A stretch of DNA of 64,000 bases from JASJBU01 sp963790775 (GCA_963790775.1 CAWBPR010000002.1:248001-312000), one strand, 5' to 3'. Positions 1 to 9,096 are shown, counted from the stretch's first letter. Made by a program: numbers and translations. The notes: generated by a model from the letters alone, not told the origin.

Positions 1-922
1 CACCGAACCGGCAACCAGCAGGGCATAAAATACGAACGCCGACAGTTGCCCGCCGCTGATGCGCCCGGCCAGCACGTCATGGCCACCCACCCAGAGCACG
101 AGACTGACCGCAACAAAGGTGAACAGCATCACCGTGGCGGTGAGCAGCGCGCTGACCCGGGTGCGCCGAATGGCGGCAGTCGAAAGCGGCCTCCACCTGC
201 TCGCCGTAACGCTGCCGATCGATATGTTCATGACAGAACGCCTGCACGGTGCGGATGCCGTACAACACCTCATCGATAAAGGCGCCGATATCGGCAATCC
301 GGTCCTGGCTGCTGCGCGACAGGCGGCGCACCCGGTGCCCGAGCAGCCACAGCGGTATCACCGCGAGAGGAACGCCGAGCAGCACTAGCAACGCCAGCTT
401 GCCGCTGGTGAGGGTCAGCATCACCAGCCCACCGCTGATCAGCAGGGCATTGCGCACCGCGATTGCCAGGGTCGAACCGACCACCACCTGCAGCAGCGAG
501 GTATCCGTGGTCAGGCGCGAGATGACCTCGCCGGTGCGGGTCACTTCGAAGAATGCAGGCTCCAGTTTGAGCACCTGGGCAAACACCGCCTTGCGGATAT
601 CGGCCACCACCCGTTCACCGATCCAGGTGACCAGGTAGACGCGGGCCGCCACCGAGGCCGCCATCACCGTGACCACGATCAGGAACAACAGCAGTGCCTG
701 GTTGAGCGCCGTACCCGAACCGCTGCTCAGGCCTTGATCGACCACCCGTTGCAGGACAACTCCGAACCCGAGTACCGCAGCCGCCGCGACCAGCAGCGCG
801 AATACCGCACCGAGCACTGCACGGCGGTAGGGTCGCAGAAAGGAGAACAACTGCTTGAGCACGCGAAGATCGCGGCTGGATGGGCGCTGTTCGGCCAGTG
901 GAGGCTGTTTGTGTTTCGGCAT
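1..922 (-). pseudogene. ABC exporter (MsbA-like), 5' part only, frameshifted, runs off the left edge
   Basis: The 5' end of a fused permease/ATPase half-transporter of the MsbA-related exporter type. The cytoplasmic N-terminus contains SSRDLRVLKQLFSFLRPYRR, followed by several hydrophobic segments and the region SRLTTDTSLLQ typical of the ABC transmembrane domain. The reading frame breaks near 178-188. The expected continuation (AAIRRTRVSALLTATVML, then VSLVLWVGG) is read in the next frame down to base 1, consistent with one extra base. The ATP-binding domain would lie beyond the left edge and is not visible. The substrate cannot be told; relatives export lipids or drugs. The frameshift may be a real lesion or a sequence error. 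Confidence 0.8.
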
Positions 923-1270
923 AGTGTTGGTTTCAGGTGCGAACCTGAGGCATTGTGCACAGGGTTAGGCCAGTATGCCAGTCGATGGGTCTGGGAGTAT
1001 CGGTTTGGAATTAAACGCGGCTATTGGCACAGCTGCAGGTGTAAGCCAGTGATCACGAAGAGAGTCATTGAAAAAAATCGGGCATACCCAATGCCATTCA
1101 GTTAAGAATATTGATCATGTCTAAAGGTTGTCCCCTGCTTGATCCGAGGGCGTCCGCGGCTTGGATGGCCGTGGTCGAGCCCCCAGGGATGGGTTCACGG
1201 CGTCCTTCGGAGCAAGTGCGGGATAACTTACTTGTTTAACTTAATGGCATTGGGGCATACCAGGCTAGGC
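923..1270. other. Intergenic gap without a gene
   Basis: About 350 bases between the ABC exporter start and the end of the acetyltransferase gene. No convincing reading frame. A GC-rich stretch at about 1145-1215 with short near-palindromic runs (CCGCGG, GAGCCCCCAGGGATGGGTTC) looks like a dispersed intergenic unit, but no second copy was seen in the window. Confidence 0.4.
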
Positions 1271-1747
1271 TCATGTGGGCGTTACATCCGACCATAAATC
1301 ATGCGCCATCCTTACTGCGGTTTCTCGCTGTTTATAATAACCGGGGATTTGTTGGATTTCCTTATAGCCAAGACCTTTATAAAAATCCCTTGCAGCTTGA
1401 TTTCTCAACCTCACTTCCAGATATACAACACCATTCCCATTTATCAGAGCGGTTTTCTCTAACCAGTTGATCATTCGCGTTCCAAGGCCTTTTCGCCTGT
1501 GTCTTGGGTGGACGCCAAAAAGGTTGAGTCTCGCTTCGCCATCCAAATACTTCATGACAGCAAATCCGGCAATTTCATTTGCTGCAAAGGTTACGATTAC
1601 ATTTGAGTTCTTTACATTGATCTCATTGATGACGCGTGCCGGCCTCCAAGACCAGCCTAAGCCAAATTCGATGATATCTCTGGACATTTCCGCGATACTC
1701 AATGCATCGCCGCTTTTAGCTAAACGGATTTCCTCGTTACAGATCAT
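1271..1747 (-). CDS. GNAT family N-acetyltransferase
   Basis: A 158-residue single-domain GCN5-related acetyltransferase, expected to transfer acetyl from acetyl-CoA to an amine. The acetyl-CoA-binding motif A is clear at about residues 74-92 (LFGVHPRHRRKGLGTRMINW, with the RRKGLG pyrophosphate loop). Motif B follows at about residues 105-125 (VYLEVRLRNQAARDFYKGLG, ending in YKEI). This layout and length match RimI-like members, so ribosomal-protein N-terminal acetylation is possible. The substrate cannot be assigned. It stands alone, with no obvious operon partner. Confidence 0.88.
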   Translation of the reverse strand: MICNEEIRLAKSGDALSIAEMSRDIIEFGLGWSWRPARVINEINVKNSNVIVTFAANEIAGFAVMKYLDGEARLNLFGVHPRHRRKGLGTRMINWLEKTALINGNGVVYLEVRLRNQAARDFYKGLGYKEIQQIPGYYKQRETAVRMAHDLWSDVTPT

Positions 1748-1855
1748 GCACTCAGTATCCCGGATTCAGGGTATCTCCAGCTGCTGATTCACCAGAGGAC
1801 AATGGCCAGCATGGCGCGGCTTCATATCCAGAGTAGCAATATCCACGCTGATCAT

Positions 1856-2326
1856 TCAGTGGTGCGTCACCACACTCACTGGCTTGGCATCACTCAGCAG
1901 GTCGGAAAACTGCTGTCCGGTAACTTTGACGAGATGCTCGTGATCGCCTGATTCGAAGTAGATTTCGGATTGATCCAGCAGGCTTGCGTCGACCAGGGTT
2001 AGCAGTTTGTAAGCTGAGCCCAAGGGAGGAATCGCCCCGCCTTCGCAATCGGGAAAGAGTGAGATCAGCTCCTGTTCCGTAGCCAGACCCACACTGAATC
2101 CCAGGAGCTGATGCAGCTTGCCCAGGTGGACATGATAATCGGAAGGGACGACAACCATCATGTAGCTCTCATCCTGTTTGACGATGACCGCCTTGGCCAG
2201 ATGATCACTGGCAATATGCGCGGCGCCCGCACTCTCCATGCTCGACTGGGTATGGTGGTGTGCGACCAGTTCATAATTGATCGACTGGTCTTCAAGATAG
2301 CTTCTAACGGTATGGGAGATACTCAT
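1856..2326 (-). CDS. YbaK/EbsC-family aminoacyl-tRNA deacylase-like protein
   Basis: A 156-residue protein of the YbaK/ProX (INS superfamily) fold, whose members hydrolyse mischarged aminoacyl-tRNAs in trans. Family features seen are the central LAKAVIVKQDESYMMVVVPS segment with the conserved lysine, and the GGAIPPLG loop at about residues 97-104. The full domain is present. The C-terminal VTGQQFSDLL is also typical. Which tRNA it edits is not evident, and some relatives lack known activity. The gene is monocistronic on the minus strand. Confidence 0.82.
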   Translation of the reverse strand: MSISHTVRSYLEDQSINYELVAHHHTQSSMESAGAAHIASDHLAKAVIVKQDESYMMVVVPSDYHVHLGKLHQLLGFSVGLATEQELISLFPDCEGGAIPPLGSAYKLLTLVDASLLDQSEIYFESGDHEHLVKVTGQQFSDLLSDAKPVSVVTHH

Positions 2327-2549
2327 GGCATGCCTCCAGATGGGTGGACTGACAATCGGTCACTTCTTATAAAATTCTGACCTGACAATGCCCTCTTATT
2401 GCCTGAGGCGCCAACAACACTGCCTTGTCTAGCTATCTTAATTTTAGTCGATGCCCCGGAATGAAACGCTGTAATAGCCCTTCTACATATAGGGTTTAAT
2501 CCATACTGGAAATATCCAACCAGGCTGAAAGATTATCGACAGAGTAGTT

Positions 2550-2885
2550 TTACACTGGCAGATAGGTTTTCTTCAATGGCACAAGCCGCTGAGTCTCTAT
2601 ATCCAATTTCTCATGGTTTTCGAGCAGCGCGGTTACCAACTCCGGCAAGTTCATGAGCTTCACTGGAATATTGGCTCGTTCCGCCTCATACAGGGCATCC
2701 TTAGTAAATCCACCGGTACTGACATAGAGCCCTTTATCATCCGGATGCCGCCCACCCAGAAAACTGCGTATCAACTGCGAACCCGTGGCTTCCTTGCGGT
2801 GCTTCACTTCTACAACAATCCGCGGAGCCTCAAATCCAAAGCCATCGGGTGAAGCGGTGATATCCTTCTGGTTATCGATGTGACC
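2550..2885 (-). pseudogene. Remnant of an Mrr-type (type IV) restriction endonuclease
   Basis: Only the C-terminal part of an Mrr-like nuclease survives, about 112 codons open from 2885 with no start codon and an in-frame stop just upstream (2886-2888). The residues KDITASPDGFGFEAPRI followed by VVEVKHRK give the D...ExK core of the Mrr nuclease fold, and YVSTGGFTKDALYEAE is a typical Mrr block. The N-terminal recognition half is missing; upstream DNA belongs to the divergent metallopeptidase gene. A shorter 85-codon frame beginning at an internal ATG (2807) exists but would lose the catalytic strand. Best read as a decayed defence gene. Confidence 0.72.
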
Positions 2886-2975
2886 TTATGCATAATCGGT
2901 AAAGAATCAGGCCTGCCGAGTCGCTACCAGCAGCATGATAAAAACCAGATTGTTGTAGCATCAGGAAGATGGTCC

Positions 2976-4124
2976 ATGGTTCTCAAGATCCTCAAGTCAT
3001 TCATCCTATTTTGCCTGCTCTTATGCTTTGTCTGGCTGGTATCCACTCCGATTCAGCGCGCCTGGTATCTCTCAATGTTGGGAGTTCATGACAGGCAACC
3101 CATCAAGCAAGAGTGGCTGGTCAGCACGCGGGCAGGACAAACCAAAGGATCCGGTACCGACCCCAGGGCCATTCCTTTTGCCAGGCCCTACCAGGAATTC
3201 GAGCATGCACCGGTCACCTTCTGTCAGGCGGATGGCGCGAAAAATCCGTCCCGTACCCGTCGGGCCTCGATTTACAAGTGGACCGATGATTCGGGCATCG
3301 TAAATTTTTCGGACAAAAGCCCGCTGAAAGCATCGAATGTCGAAATAATGGGTGACATCATTCTGCAGGGCAATGAGCATTTTTCGTTGTCCCTTACCAC
3401 CGAGGGTTTTGAGCCTCCAGCACTTTTCAGGGGGAACTTGAACACTGAAATCCTGAGTGTCTTCAAATTTTTCACCCGTTACCTCTCCCCAGGCAACCTG
3501 TCTCCCGTACATATCAATCTTACCCTGATCAAGGGGGAAAGGCGCTTTGCGCAATTCCGTGACAAACACACCTCCGGGATAAGCACCAACAGCGGTTTCT
3601 ATACCTCAAAAAACAATCTGGCAGCCGTGCGCTGGACTGGGAAACAACGCACCCTGCAGGTCGCCAAGCATGAGATATCCCATTTGATTATCGGCAATCT
3701 ATTTGGCAACCCGCCGACCTGGTTCAACGAAGGACTCGCAGAATTCATCGAGCATCTTGAAACCCGACAGAACGCCTCCATTGCCAGGGTTGATGAGAGC
3801 ATCCTGCAAAATATTCAGCGGAAGGTCTCTCGCCATGATCTGCCGGGATTCAACTGGTTGATGAGTACGTCTTACCCTGAGTGGGAAGAATATGACAAGA
3901 ATCTGATGTATCAATATTCCTGGCTGATCATCCATTATTTGATAACGGACCTGGCAGGTAAAAAGTTCATCGGCGATTACCTAGATCACCTTGCGAAGAA
4001 CCGTTGCCGCAGCTTCAATTCCAGCGACCTGTTTGCCAGACACTTCACACAGGGACGGAAAGGGATGGAGCGGGAGTGGAAGCATTGGTTGTTGCACGAA
4101 CCAAAAATGCCGGTGCATTTTTAA
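2976..4124 (+). CDS. Membrane-anchored gluzincin (peptidase MA-like) with DUF4124 segment
   Basis: A 382-residue protein. Residues about 1-22 form a hydrophobic signal anchor (MVLKILKSFILFCLLLCFVW). A DUF4124-like stretch follows at about 99-113 (IYKWTDDSGIVNFSDKSP). The C-terminal half holds the zinc site HEISH (about 232-236) and downstream WFNEGLAEF with the third ligand Glu (about 252), the peptidase-MA/M61-like arrangement. It should act at the outer face of the inner membrane; the substrate is unknown. The ATG at 2976 is chosen over 2880 because AGGAAG lies about nine bases upstream and the hydrophobic segment then begins the protein. A strong hairpin terminator follows. Confidence 0.75.
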   Translation: MVLKILKSFILFCLLLCFVWLVSTPIQRAWYLSMLGVHDRQPIKQEWLVSTRAGQTKGSGTDPRAIPFARPYQEFEHAPVTFCQADGAKNPSRTRRASIYKWTDDSGIVNFSDKSPLKASNVEIMGDIILQGNEHFSLSLTTEGFEPPALFRGNLNTEILSVFKFFTRYLSPGNLSPVHINLTLIKGERRFAQFRDKHTSGISTNSGFYTSKNNLAAVRWTGKQRTLQVAKHEISHLIIGNLFGNPPTWFNEGLAEFIEHLETRQNASIARVDESILQNIQRKVSRHDLPGFNWLMSTSYPEWEEYDKNLMYQYSWLIIHYLITDLAGKKFIGDYLDHLAKNRCRSFNSSDLFARHFTQGRKGMEREWKHWLLHEPKMPVHF

Positions 4125-4165
4125 TCCCTGTTACCCCCGAAATGCTTTGTAGCACTGCTGAAAAA

Positions 4166-4204
4166 AAAGAACCCGGCCAGATCACTGGCCGGGTTCTTTG
4201 TTGG
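4166..4204 (+). terminator. Rho-independent terminator after the metallopeptidase gene
   Basis: A perfect 15-bp stem (arms 4166-4180 and 4185-4199, core AACCCGGCCAG/CTGGCCGGGTT) with a 4-base loop. It is preceded by an A-run and followed by a short T-rich tract. It lies about 40 bases after the stop. Confidence 0.85.
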
Positions 4205-4618
4205 CATCATCCGTGATGACGCTAGGATCTGGCGAATATTCGCAGCACCTGATGCGGAATTTTAGTCTATTCAAGCGGCTTGATTGTAACAGTGTGTTAA
4301 ATCTACGATTCAGTCTGTTTCAACAAGCATCTAACATCAAGATTGCTCAGGGCTGGTTTAGGATGGCCCCACTCCGCGCAGTTCAGCTCACTAACCTGAT
4401 GACTACACCCCAACATCAGACGGTTCCTGCATCCTGTTTACTCACCCTCCTGAATCGATTTATCGGCGTGACCCCGCGCTTTTGCTGAAGAAGCGGTACA
4501 CCAGGAGCCATCTGTTGTTTCGAGCGTACAGGAAATAGTAAATCACATGCAATTTCTTACACAATTATTTGATATTGTTATATTTATTGATCAGACTGCG
4601 GCATCAGATGAAGCCGTA
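4205..4618. other. Intergenic gap without a gene
   Basis: About 410 bases between two convergent units. No coding potential that I trust. AT content rises towards 4600. Small open frames here lack ribosome sites and family resemblance. Confidence 0.4.
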
Positions 4619-4647
4619 TTACTCCGGTTCAGAACGAACCGGAGTAA
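4619..4647. terminator. Hairpin downstream of the hsp20 pair
   Basis: A 12-bp perfect stem (TTACTCCGGTTC, 5-base loop, GAACCGGAGTAA) begins 19 bases after the last hsp20 stop. No long T-run follows in the minus direction, so it may stabilise the 3' end rather than terminate efficiently. Confidence 0.6.
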
Positions 4648-4665
4648 CCTTTATGCAAACCTCAC

Positions 4666-5058
4666 TCAGGCGACGTTCACTTCTATCTTGCGGGGCTGAA
4701 ACTTCTCCCGTTTGGGGATGCGCAGGGTCAGTACACCGTCCTTCAGGTTCGCCTCGATCTTGTCACCCGCCAGTTCTTTGCTCAGGGAGAAACTGCGCTG
4801 GTATTGCGTGGAACGGACATCCGCATAGAGCGCCTCCATACCTTCAGGCATCTGCAGTTGCGCCTTGCCTTCAATTGACAGGGTGTCGTTCTCGATATGC
4901 ACATTCAGCAGTTCCTTGGATACCCCCGGCATATCGGCCTGCAGGGTGATGCCGGTGCTGTCTTCGAATATATCCACGGGCGGCCGGATCGGCCGTTCGG
5001 TCCCACTCTGCTGCACAGCCTTGGACTCCTGGGTTGTCACATCTTTTGTTTCGTTCAT
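4666..5058 (-). CDS. Small heat-shock protein, Hsp20/alpha-crystallin family (A)
   Basis: A 130-residue ATP-independent holdase. After a short N-terminal arm, the alpha-crystallin domain runs from about residue 28 (PPVDIFEDSTGITLQADMPG) to the end, with the family signature DGVLTLRIPKRE near the C-terminus. The ATG at 5058 is chosen over an upstream in-frame start because it has AAGGTGAACGAG just before it and avoids overlapping the previous gene. It lies 19 bases after hsp20 (B) and is surely cotranscribed with it. Confidence 0.92.
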   Translation of the reverse strand: MNETKDVTTQESKAVQQSGTERPIRPPVDIFEDSTGITLQADMPGVSKELLNVHIENDTLSIEGKAQLQMPEGMEALYADVRSTQYQRSFSLSKELAGDKIEANLKDGVLTLRIPKREKFQPRKIEVNVA

Positions 5059-5077
5059 CTCGTTCACCTTCCGTTGA

Positions 5078-5521
5078 TTATTTGACTTCAATCTGCCGCG
5101 GCTTGGCCGACTCGCGCCTGTGGATGGTGATGTGCAACACACCTTCCCGATAGCTTGCATCCACTTTGTCGGGGTCCACGTCATCGGGCAGGGTCACGAC
5201 CCGGTGAAACTTGCCTTCAAAACGCTCCTTACGGTAATAATCGGCCCCCTCCTCGGTGATCAGGCTGCGTTCACCATCGATGGTCAACAGATTCTGCTGG
5301 ATGGAAATATCCAGGCTGTTGGGATCGACGCCAGCGGCATACAGGTAGATATCCACCTGATCCGGGGTGCTGCCGAGATTAATGGGTGGATAGCTGCCTC
5401 TGGCGACAGAGCGGATACCCGTCGGCAGGGGTCCGGCGCCGAACAACTGATCCATCTCCCGTTCCATGCGCCTGAACTCATCGAACAGGCCACCGTCAAA
5501 ACTGCTCAGACTTCCGAACAT
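5078..5521 (-). CDS. Small heat-shock protein, Hsp20/alpha-crystallin family (B)
   Basis: A 147-residue Hsp20. The N-terminus MFGSLSSFDGGLFDEFRRME and the MDQLFG motif are typical of bacterial class A/B sHsps. The alpha-crystallin domain holds the GVL signature REGVLHITIHRRE at about residues 128-140. It is first of a two-gene operon. AGGAGGTA lies just before the ATG and a sigma32 promoter sits about 50-80 bases upstream, so heat induction is well supported. Pairs of different sHsps often co-assemble; that is an inference here. Confidence 0.94.
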   Translation of the reverse strand: MFGSLSSFDGGLFDEFRRMEREMDQLFGAGPLPTGIRSVARGSYPPINLGSTPDQVDIYLYAAGVDPNSLDISIQQNLLTIDGERSLITEEGADYYRKERFEGKFHRVVTLPDDVDPDKVDASYREGVLHITIHRRESAKPRQIEVK

Positions 5522-5571
5522 TTGAGTACCTCCTATGGATTTATAACGATCTGACTCTTAGTTCAGTATTG

Positions 5572-5599
5572 ATATAGGGATGGATTTTTTCTTTTCAAG
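5572..5599 (-). promoter_or_regulatory. Sigma32 (RpoH) heat-shock promoter of the hsp20 B-A operon
   Basis: On the minus strand, CTTGAAA (5599-5593), a 13-base spacer, then CCCTATAT (5579-5572). This is an excellent fit to the RpoH consensus (CTTGAAA, 11-14 bases, CCCCATNT), and lies at the right distance from the hsp20 start. Confidence 0.88.
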
Positions 5600-5684
5600 A
5601 GCGCTGTCAATATTTATTATTTACTTTAAATTAAAATTATATCCTTTTGTTTAATATATTTTTTTAATAAAAATATAAACGAAG

Positions 5685-5711
5685 ACTATCAACAAACCAG
5701 GCAGCGCCTGG
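5685..5711 (-). terminator. Weak terminator after cbpM
   Basis: CCAGGC, 3-base loop, GCCTGG (5697-5711), followed on the minus strand by TTTGTTGATAG. It lies about 30 bases beyond the cbpM stop and before the hsp20 promoter. Confidence 0.45.
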
Positions 5712-5739
5712 ATGCGGAAGACATTCACGCAGGACTGGG

Positions 5740-6054
5740 TTACTGGCAGTCTCGCTCCAGCACCTGCAGGCGGGCGCGCAGACCCTCGATCTCTTCCACC
5801 AGATCCAGCACCAGAGCGGCCCCCGCGAGGTTGACCCCCAGGTCCCGCTGCAGGTGCATCACAGTGCGCGCACGGCGCAGGCTGGGTCCGGAAAAACACC
5901 AATGAGTAGCATCAGGCCCTCCCGGCTCCAGAATACCTTGATCCACCAGCTCAACGATCCATTCCGCATGCATCCTGCAGGCGCGGCTCAGCTCACCCAG
6001 GGTGAGTGAACTCTCTTCGTCCAGCAACAGGCCAGTAAGAATCTCGTTTCTCAT
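5740..6054 (-). CDS. cbpM: CbpM-like chaperone modulator (MerR-type fold)
   Basis: A 104-residue protein with a MerR-like winged helix (LTLGELSRACRMHAEWIVEL, then GILEP) and a C-terminal heptad-rich helix (VLDLVEEIEGLRARLQVLER). In Escherichia coli CbpM binds the J-domain of CbpA and inhibits it. Here it follows the cbpA-like gene with a single base between stop and start, the same order as cbpAM. The ATG at 6054 is used rather than in-frame codons inside cbpA. Regulation is likely by cotranscription from the sigma32 promoter at 9141-9169. Confidence 0.85.
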   Translation of the reverse strand: MRNEILTGLLLDEESSLTLGELSRACRMHAEWIVELVDQGILEPGGPDATHWCFSGPSLRRARTVMHLQRDLGVNLAGAALVLDLVEEIEGLRARLQVLERDCQ

Positions 6055-6055
6055 A

Positions 6056-7012
6056 TCACACTCCCAACCTGGCTCTCGGGTTGAATGCCAGTTCCCGCTG
6101 CATCCTGCGGTAAAGTTCACGGGCTTTCTCTGTATCGCCGGGCGGCAGGGCAATCTTCAACACGACATAGAGGTCACCGGGAGCCTTGCCTGGAATGCCG
6201 CGACCCTTGAGGCGCAGCTTGCGCCCGGAGGCGGAGCCGGCCGGAATCTTCAAATCGATGATGCCCGTCGGAGTCGGCGCTTTGACCGTTGCGCCAAGCA
6301 CCGCCTCCCAGGGCGTCACCGGCAGATCGAGATACAGGTCCCGGTCCTCGACCCGGTAAATAGGATGCGGCCTGAATTCCACCTCCAGATAGAGATCACC
6401 AGGTCCGGCACCGCCCAGACCGGGGGAGCCCTGCCCCGCCAACCGGATCTGCTGACCCTGCTTTATGCCTTTCGGAATCTGCACGTTCAGGGTCCTCTCA
6501 TGGGTGATGACATGCCCCTGAGGATCCAGTGCAGGCGCGCGCAGGTTGATGGTGCGGGTCGCCCCGTGGAAGGCATCGTCCAGATCGATCATGACCTTGG
6601 CGTGATGATCTTCCCCCTGGCTGCGGAAATGAGGTTGGGCTCTCTGCGTACCAGTAAAACCACCACCCATCCCCCGGCCAAACAAGGTCTCGAAGAAGTC
6701 GCTGAAGGCCGAAGCATCACCCGGCGTGAAACCACCGCCACGGAACTCAAAACCGGCATCCCAATCCGGTGGCGGCCGGAACTCCTGGCCCGCCTTCCAG
6801 TTGGCCCCAAGTTGATCATAGGCCGCACGTTTTTCCGGGTCCTTGAGCACCTCGTAGGCCTCGCCTACCTCCTTGAACCGTTTCTCGGCATCAGGTTCCT
6901 TACTCACATCCGGATGAAATTTGCGCGCCAGTTTGCGGTAGGCGCGCTTGATCTCATCCTGGGCTGCGTCGCGTTTGACCCCCATGATCTTGTAGTAATC
7001 TTTATATTCCAT
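6056..7012 (-). CDS. cbpA: CbpA-type DnaJ co-chaperone (curved-DNA-binding protein family)
   Basis: A 318-residue Hsp40. The J-domain occupies residues 1-70 with the HPD motif (KFHPDVSKEPDAEKRFKEV). A G/F-rich linker (FEFRGGGFTPGDASAFSDFF) follows, then two C-terminal substrate-binding beta domains. There is no CxxCxGxG zinc finger, which separates CbpA from DnaJ; E. coli CbpA is 306 residues. It should stimulate DnaK in the cytoplasm. It sits 56 bases after the DegP-like protease gene and directly before cbpM, suggesting one stress operon. Confidence 0.92.
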   Translation of the reverse strand: MEYKDYYKIMGVKRDAAQDEIKRAYRKLARKFHPDVSKEPDAEKRFKEVGEAYEVLKDPEKRAAYDQLGANWKAGQEFRPPPDWDAGFEFRGGGFTPGDASAFSDFFETLFGRGMGGGFTGTQRAQPHFRSQGEDHHAKVMIDLDDAFHGATRTINLRAPALDPQGHVITHERTLNVQIPKGIKQGQQIRLAGQGSPGLGGAGPGDLYLEVEFRPHPIYRVEDRDLYLDLPVTPWEAVLGATVKAPTPTGIIDLKIPAGSASGRKLRLKGRGIPGKAPGDLYVVLKIALPPGDTEKARELYRRMQRELAFNPRARLGV

Positions 7013-7068
7013 AGTCGCGCCTGTATTTCATCAATTGGGCGTCAGGGCGGTAAACACCCGCCCTGTCG

Positions 7069-8532
7069 TCACCAGCTCAACACCACATACTGCTGCATAT
7101 CGCCCCGGCGAACGAGCAACAGCACCCGCTTGTCCCTGCTGCTCTTCTCCACTGCACGCTTGAAGTCAGCTGCAGTTTTTACCGGCATGCGGTTCACCTG
7201 CATGATCACTGTCCCGGGTTGGATGCCCGCCAGAGCGGCAATGGAACCCGGTTTGACCTGCGTAACCACCACACCCTCACCTGCTTTGACGTTGAAATGT
7301 TCCGCCAGCTGCGGTGAAACGGACTGTACCGTCAAGCCTATCTGTTCCGCGCTTTCGGCTGACGCTTCGGTAATCTGCTCATCCTTGTCGACATGACCGA
7401 TGGTCACCGTCACATTCTCGCGCCTGCCTTCGCGGATGATGCTCAGCTGCTGCTCGCTGCCCGGCGCTGCAAGTGACACCCGGTTGCGGAAACTCCCTAC
7501 ATCCGACACCGATTCGCCCTGGAATGCAACGATCACATCCCCCTGACGCAGACCTGCCTGTGCGGCGGGCGAGTCCTCGCCGACCTGTGCTATCAGAATA
7601 CCTGTGTTCTGCGGCAAACCAAACGAGTCCGCCAGCTCCGGCGTCAGTGACTGAATCACGATACCGAGATATCCACGGGTCACCTCGCCATCATCGATCA
7701 GCTGATTCGCGATGGATTTAACCATGTTGATGGGGATCGCAAAGCCCACACCCATGTAACCACCGCTGCGGGAAAAGATCGCTGTATTGATGCCTACAAC
7801 CTCACCATCCAGATTGACCAGCGGCCCACCGGAATTACCTGGATTGATCGCTGCATCTGTCTGGATAAAGTCCTCATAGTCGTTGATCCCGAGACTGGTG
7901 CGGCCCTTGGCGCTCACCACGCCCACCGTGAGGGTGTTACTCAGCCCGAAGGGATTGCCAATCGCCACCACCCACTCACCAACCTCCAGTTGCGAGGAAT
8001 CGCCCAGCTTGAGAGGTGGTATCCCACCGGTTTTAATTTCCAGTACAGCCACATCCGACTGCGGATCCCTGCCTGCTATTTTGGCGTCAAATTCACGGCC
8101 ATCATGCATTTTCACACGAATGCTATCGGCGTCTTCAACCACGTGATTGTTGGTCAGCACATAGCTCTTGTCCGTTCTCAGACCGCTTTTGGTTGAAAAT
8201 ACGAAGCCCGAGCCCTGGGACAATGTATGGCGCCGTTTCTGAGGCGCCTGATGCCGTGGGATTGCCTGAAAGCGTTCGCCGAAGAAACGTTTGAACATAT
8301 CGTCGCCAAACGGCCATTCTTTGCCGAAGGGTGACGGCAGTTCTGTAAACCTGGAATCCGCAGTCCTGCCCTCGACCTGAATGAACACCACCGAGGGTGA
8401 CACTGAACGCGCCACTGACGCAAAGGCCTTGCCAGTCTCGCGCAGGTTTTCAATGCCGCCCTCCTGTGCATGTACTGGTGACAGAACGGTGATTAAGAAA
8501 ACCAGATACAACACGATTCGATTTATCGTCAT
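7069..8532 (-). CDS. DegP/DegQ-family periplasmic serine protease (HtrA)
   Basis: A 487-residue Do-like protease. A signal peptide (MTINRIVLYLVFLITVLSPV, then HA) precedes the trypsin-like domain with all three catalytic residues visible: His in LTNNHVV, Asp in QSDVAVLEI, Ser in GNSGGPLV. Two PDZ domains follow (about residues 275-370 and 390-480). Length matches DegP (474) and DegQ (455). It degrades or refolds misfolded envelope proteins. It lies 57 bases after hsp20 (C) and 56 bases before cbpA, so envelope and cytoplasmic quality control appear co-expressed. Confidence 0.94.
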   Translation of the reverse strand: MTINRIVLYLVFLITVLSPVHAQEGGIENLRETGKAFASVARSVSPSVVFIQVEGRTADSRFTELPSPFGKEWPFGDDMFKRFFGERFQAIPRHQAPQKRRHTLSQGSGFVFSTKSGLRTDKSYVLTNNHVVEDADSIRVKMHDGREFDAKIAGRDPQSDVAVLEIKTGGIPPLKLGDSSQLEVGEWVVAIGNPFGLSNTLTVGVVSAKGRTSLGINDYEDFIQTDAAINPGNSGGPLVNLDGEVVGINTAIFSRSGGYMGVGFAIPINMVKSIANQLIDDGEVTRGYLGIVIQSLTPELADSFGLPQNTGILIAQVGEDSPAAQAGLRQGDVIVAFQGESVSDVGSFRNRVSLAAPGSEQQLSIIREGRRENVTVTIGHVDKDEQITEASAESAEQIGLTVQSVSPQLAEHFNVKAGEGVVVTQVKPGSIAALAGIQPGTVIMQVNRMPVKTAADFKRAVEKSSRDKRVLLLVRRGDMQQYVVLSW

Positions 8533-8589
8533 CTCACTCCTCTCTGAAGAATAAACAGAATAGAATCAATCAGTTTCTTTATGCAGTGG

Positions 8590-9096
8590 TCATTGCACCT
8601 TTACTTTGATGGATTGTCTGCGCCGAAGTTTCGATTTCGGCAACTCCACACGCAGCACGCCACGCCGGTAACGGGCTGTGGCCTGCTCACTATCGACTTT
8701 GTCCGGCAGTTGTATCGCGCGTTCAAAGCTGCCATAGGCGCACTCAGAAACGTGGTAGTGTCCATGCGTGCGTTCCCGTTGAAGCTGCTTCTGGCCACGC
8801 ACCACCAGCATGTCATCAATCACCTGCAGACTGAATTCTTCAGGCTCCATACCTGGCGCTTCGAGACGCACAACCACTTGATCAGCGTCATCGAAAACCT
8901 CTGCGGCAAGGACCCCCCAACGGGAGCTGCGGATGGCAAACTCCTCTTCATCCCTGGGTAACAACTCACCCTTCGGACGATGCGGTGAGAAATGCGTCAG
9001 GGCGTTTTCCGCCCGCTGATAGAGTTCCCGCCAGCCATCCAGCATGGCTTGCCAGGCCTGACTCATACCTTCACGGAACTGCTGTAGTGTCGACAT
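8590..9096 (-). CDS. Hsp20-family small heat-shock protein (C), divergent
   Basis: A 168-residue sHsp with a longer N-terminal region (QAWQAMLDGWRELYQRAENA) than the other two copies, then an alpha-crystallin domain with the GVL signature RRGVLRVELPKSKLRR. The ATG at 9096 is chosen because GGGGGA precedes it and because the longer reading (start 9168) would begin inside the sigma32 -35 element. It is first in the operon hsp20-degP-cbpA-cbpM. The domain is more divergent (QVVVRLEAPGMEPEEFSLQV), so its clients may differ. Confidence 0.9.
   Translation of the reverse strand: MSTLQQFREGMSQAWQAMLDGWRELYQRAENALTHFSPHRPKGELLPRDEEEFAIRSSRWGVLAAEVFDDADQVVVRLEAPGMEPEEFSLQVIDDMLVVRGQKQLQRERTHGHYHVSECAYGSFERAIQLPDKVDSEQATARYRRGVLRVELPKSKLRRRQSIKVKVQ

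Noticed and set aside
1130..1215. GC-rich intergenic stretch that might be a dispersed repeat
   Set aside because: No second copy found in the window, so it cannot be supported as a repeat.
6002..7396. Plus-strand open frame of over 460 codons across cbpM, cbpA and degP
   Set aside because: Lies opposite three clear genes; composition reflects the other strand.
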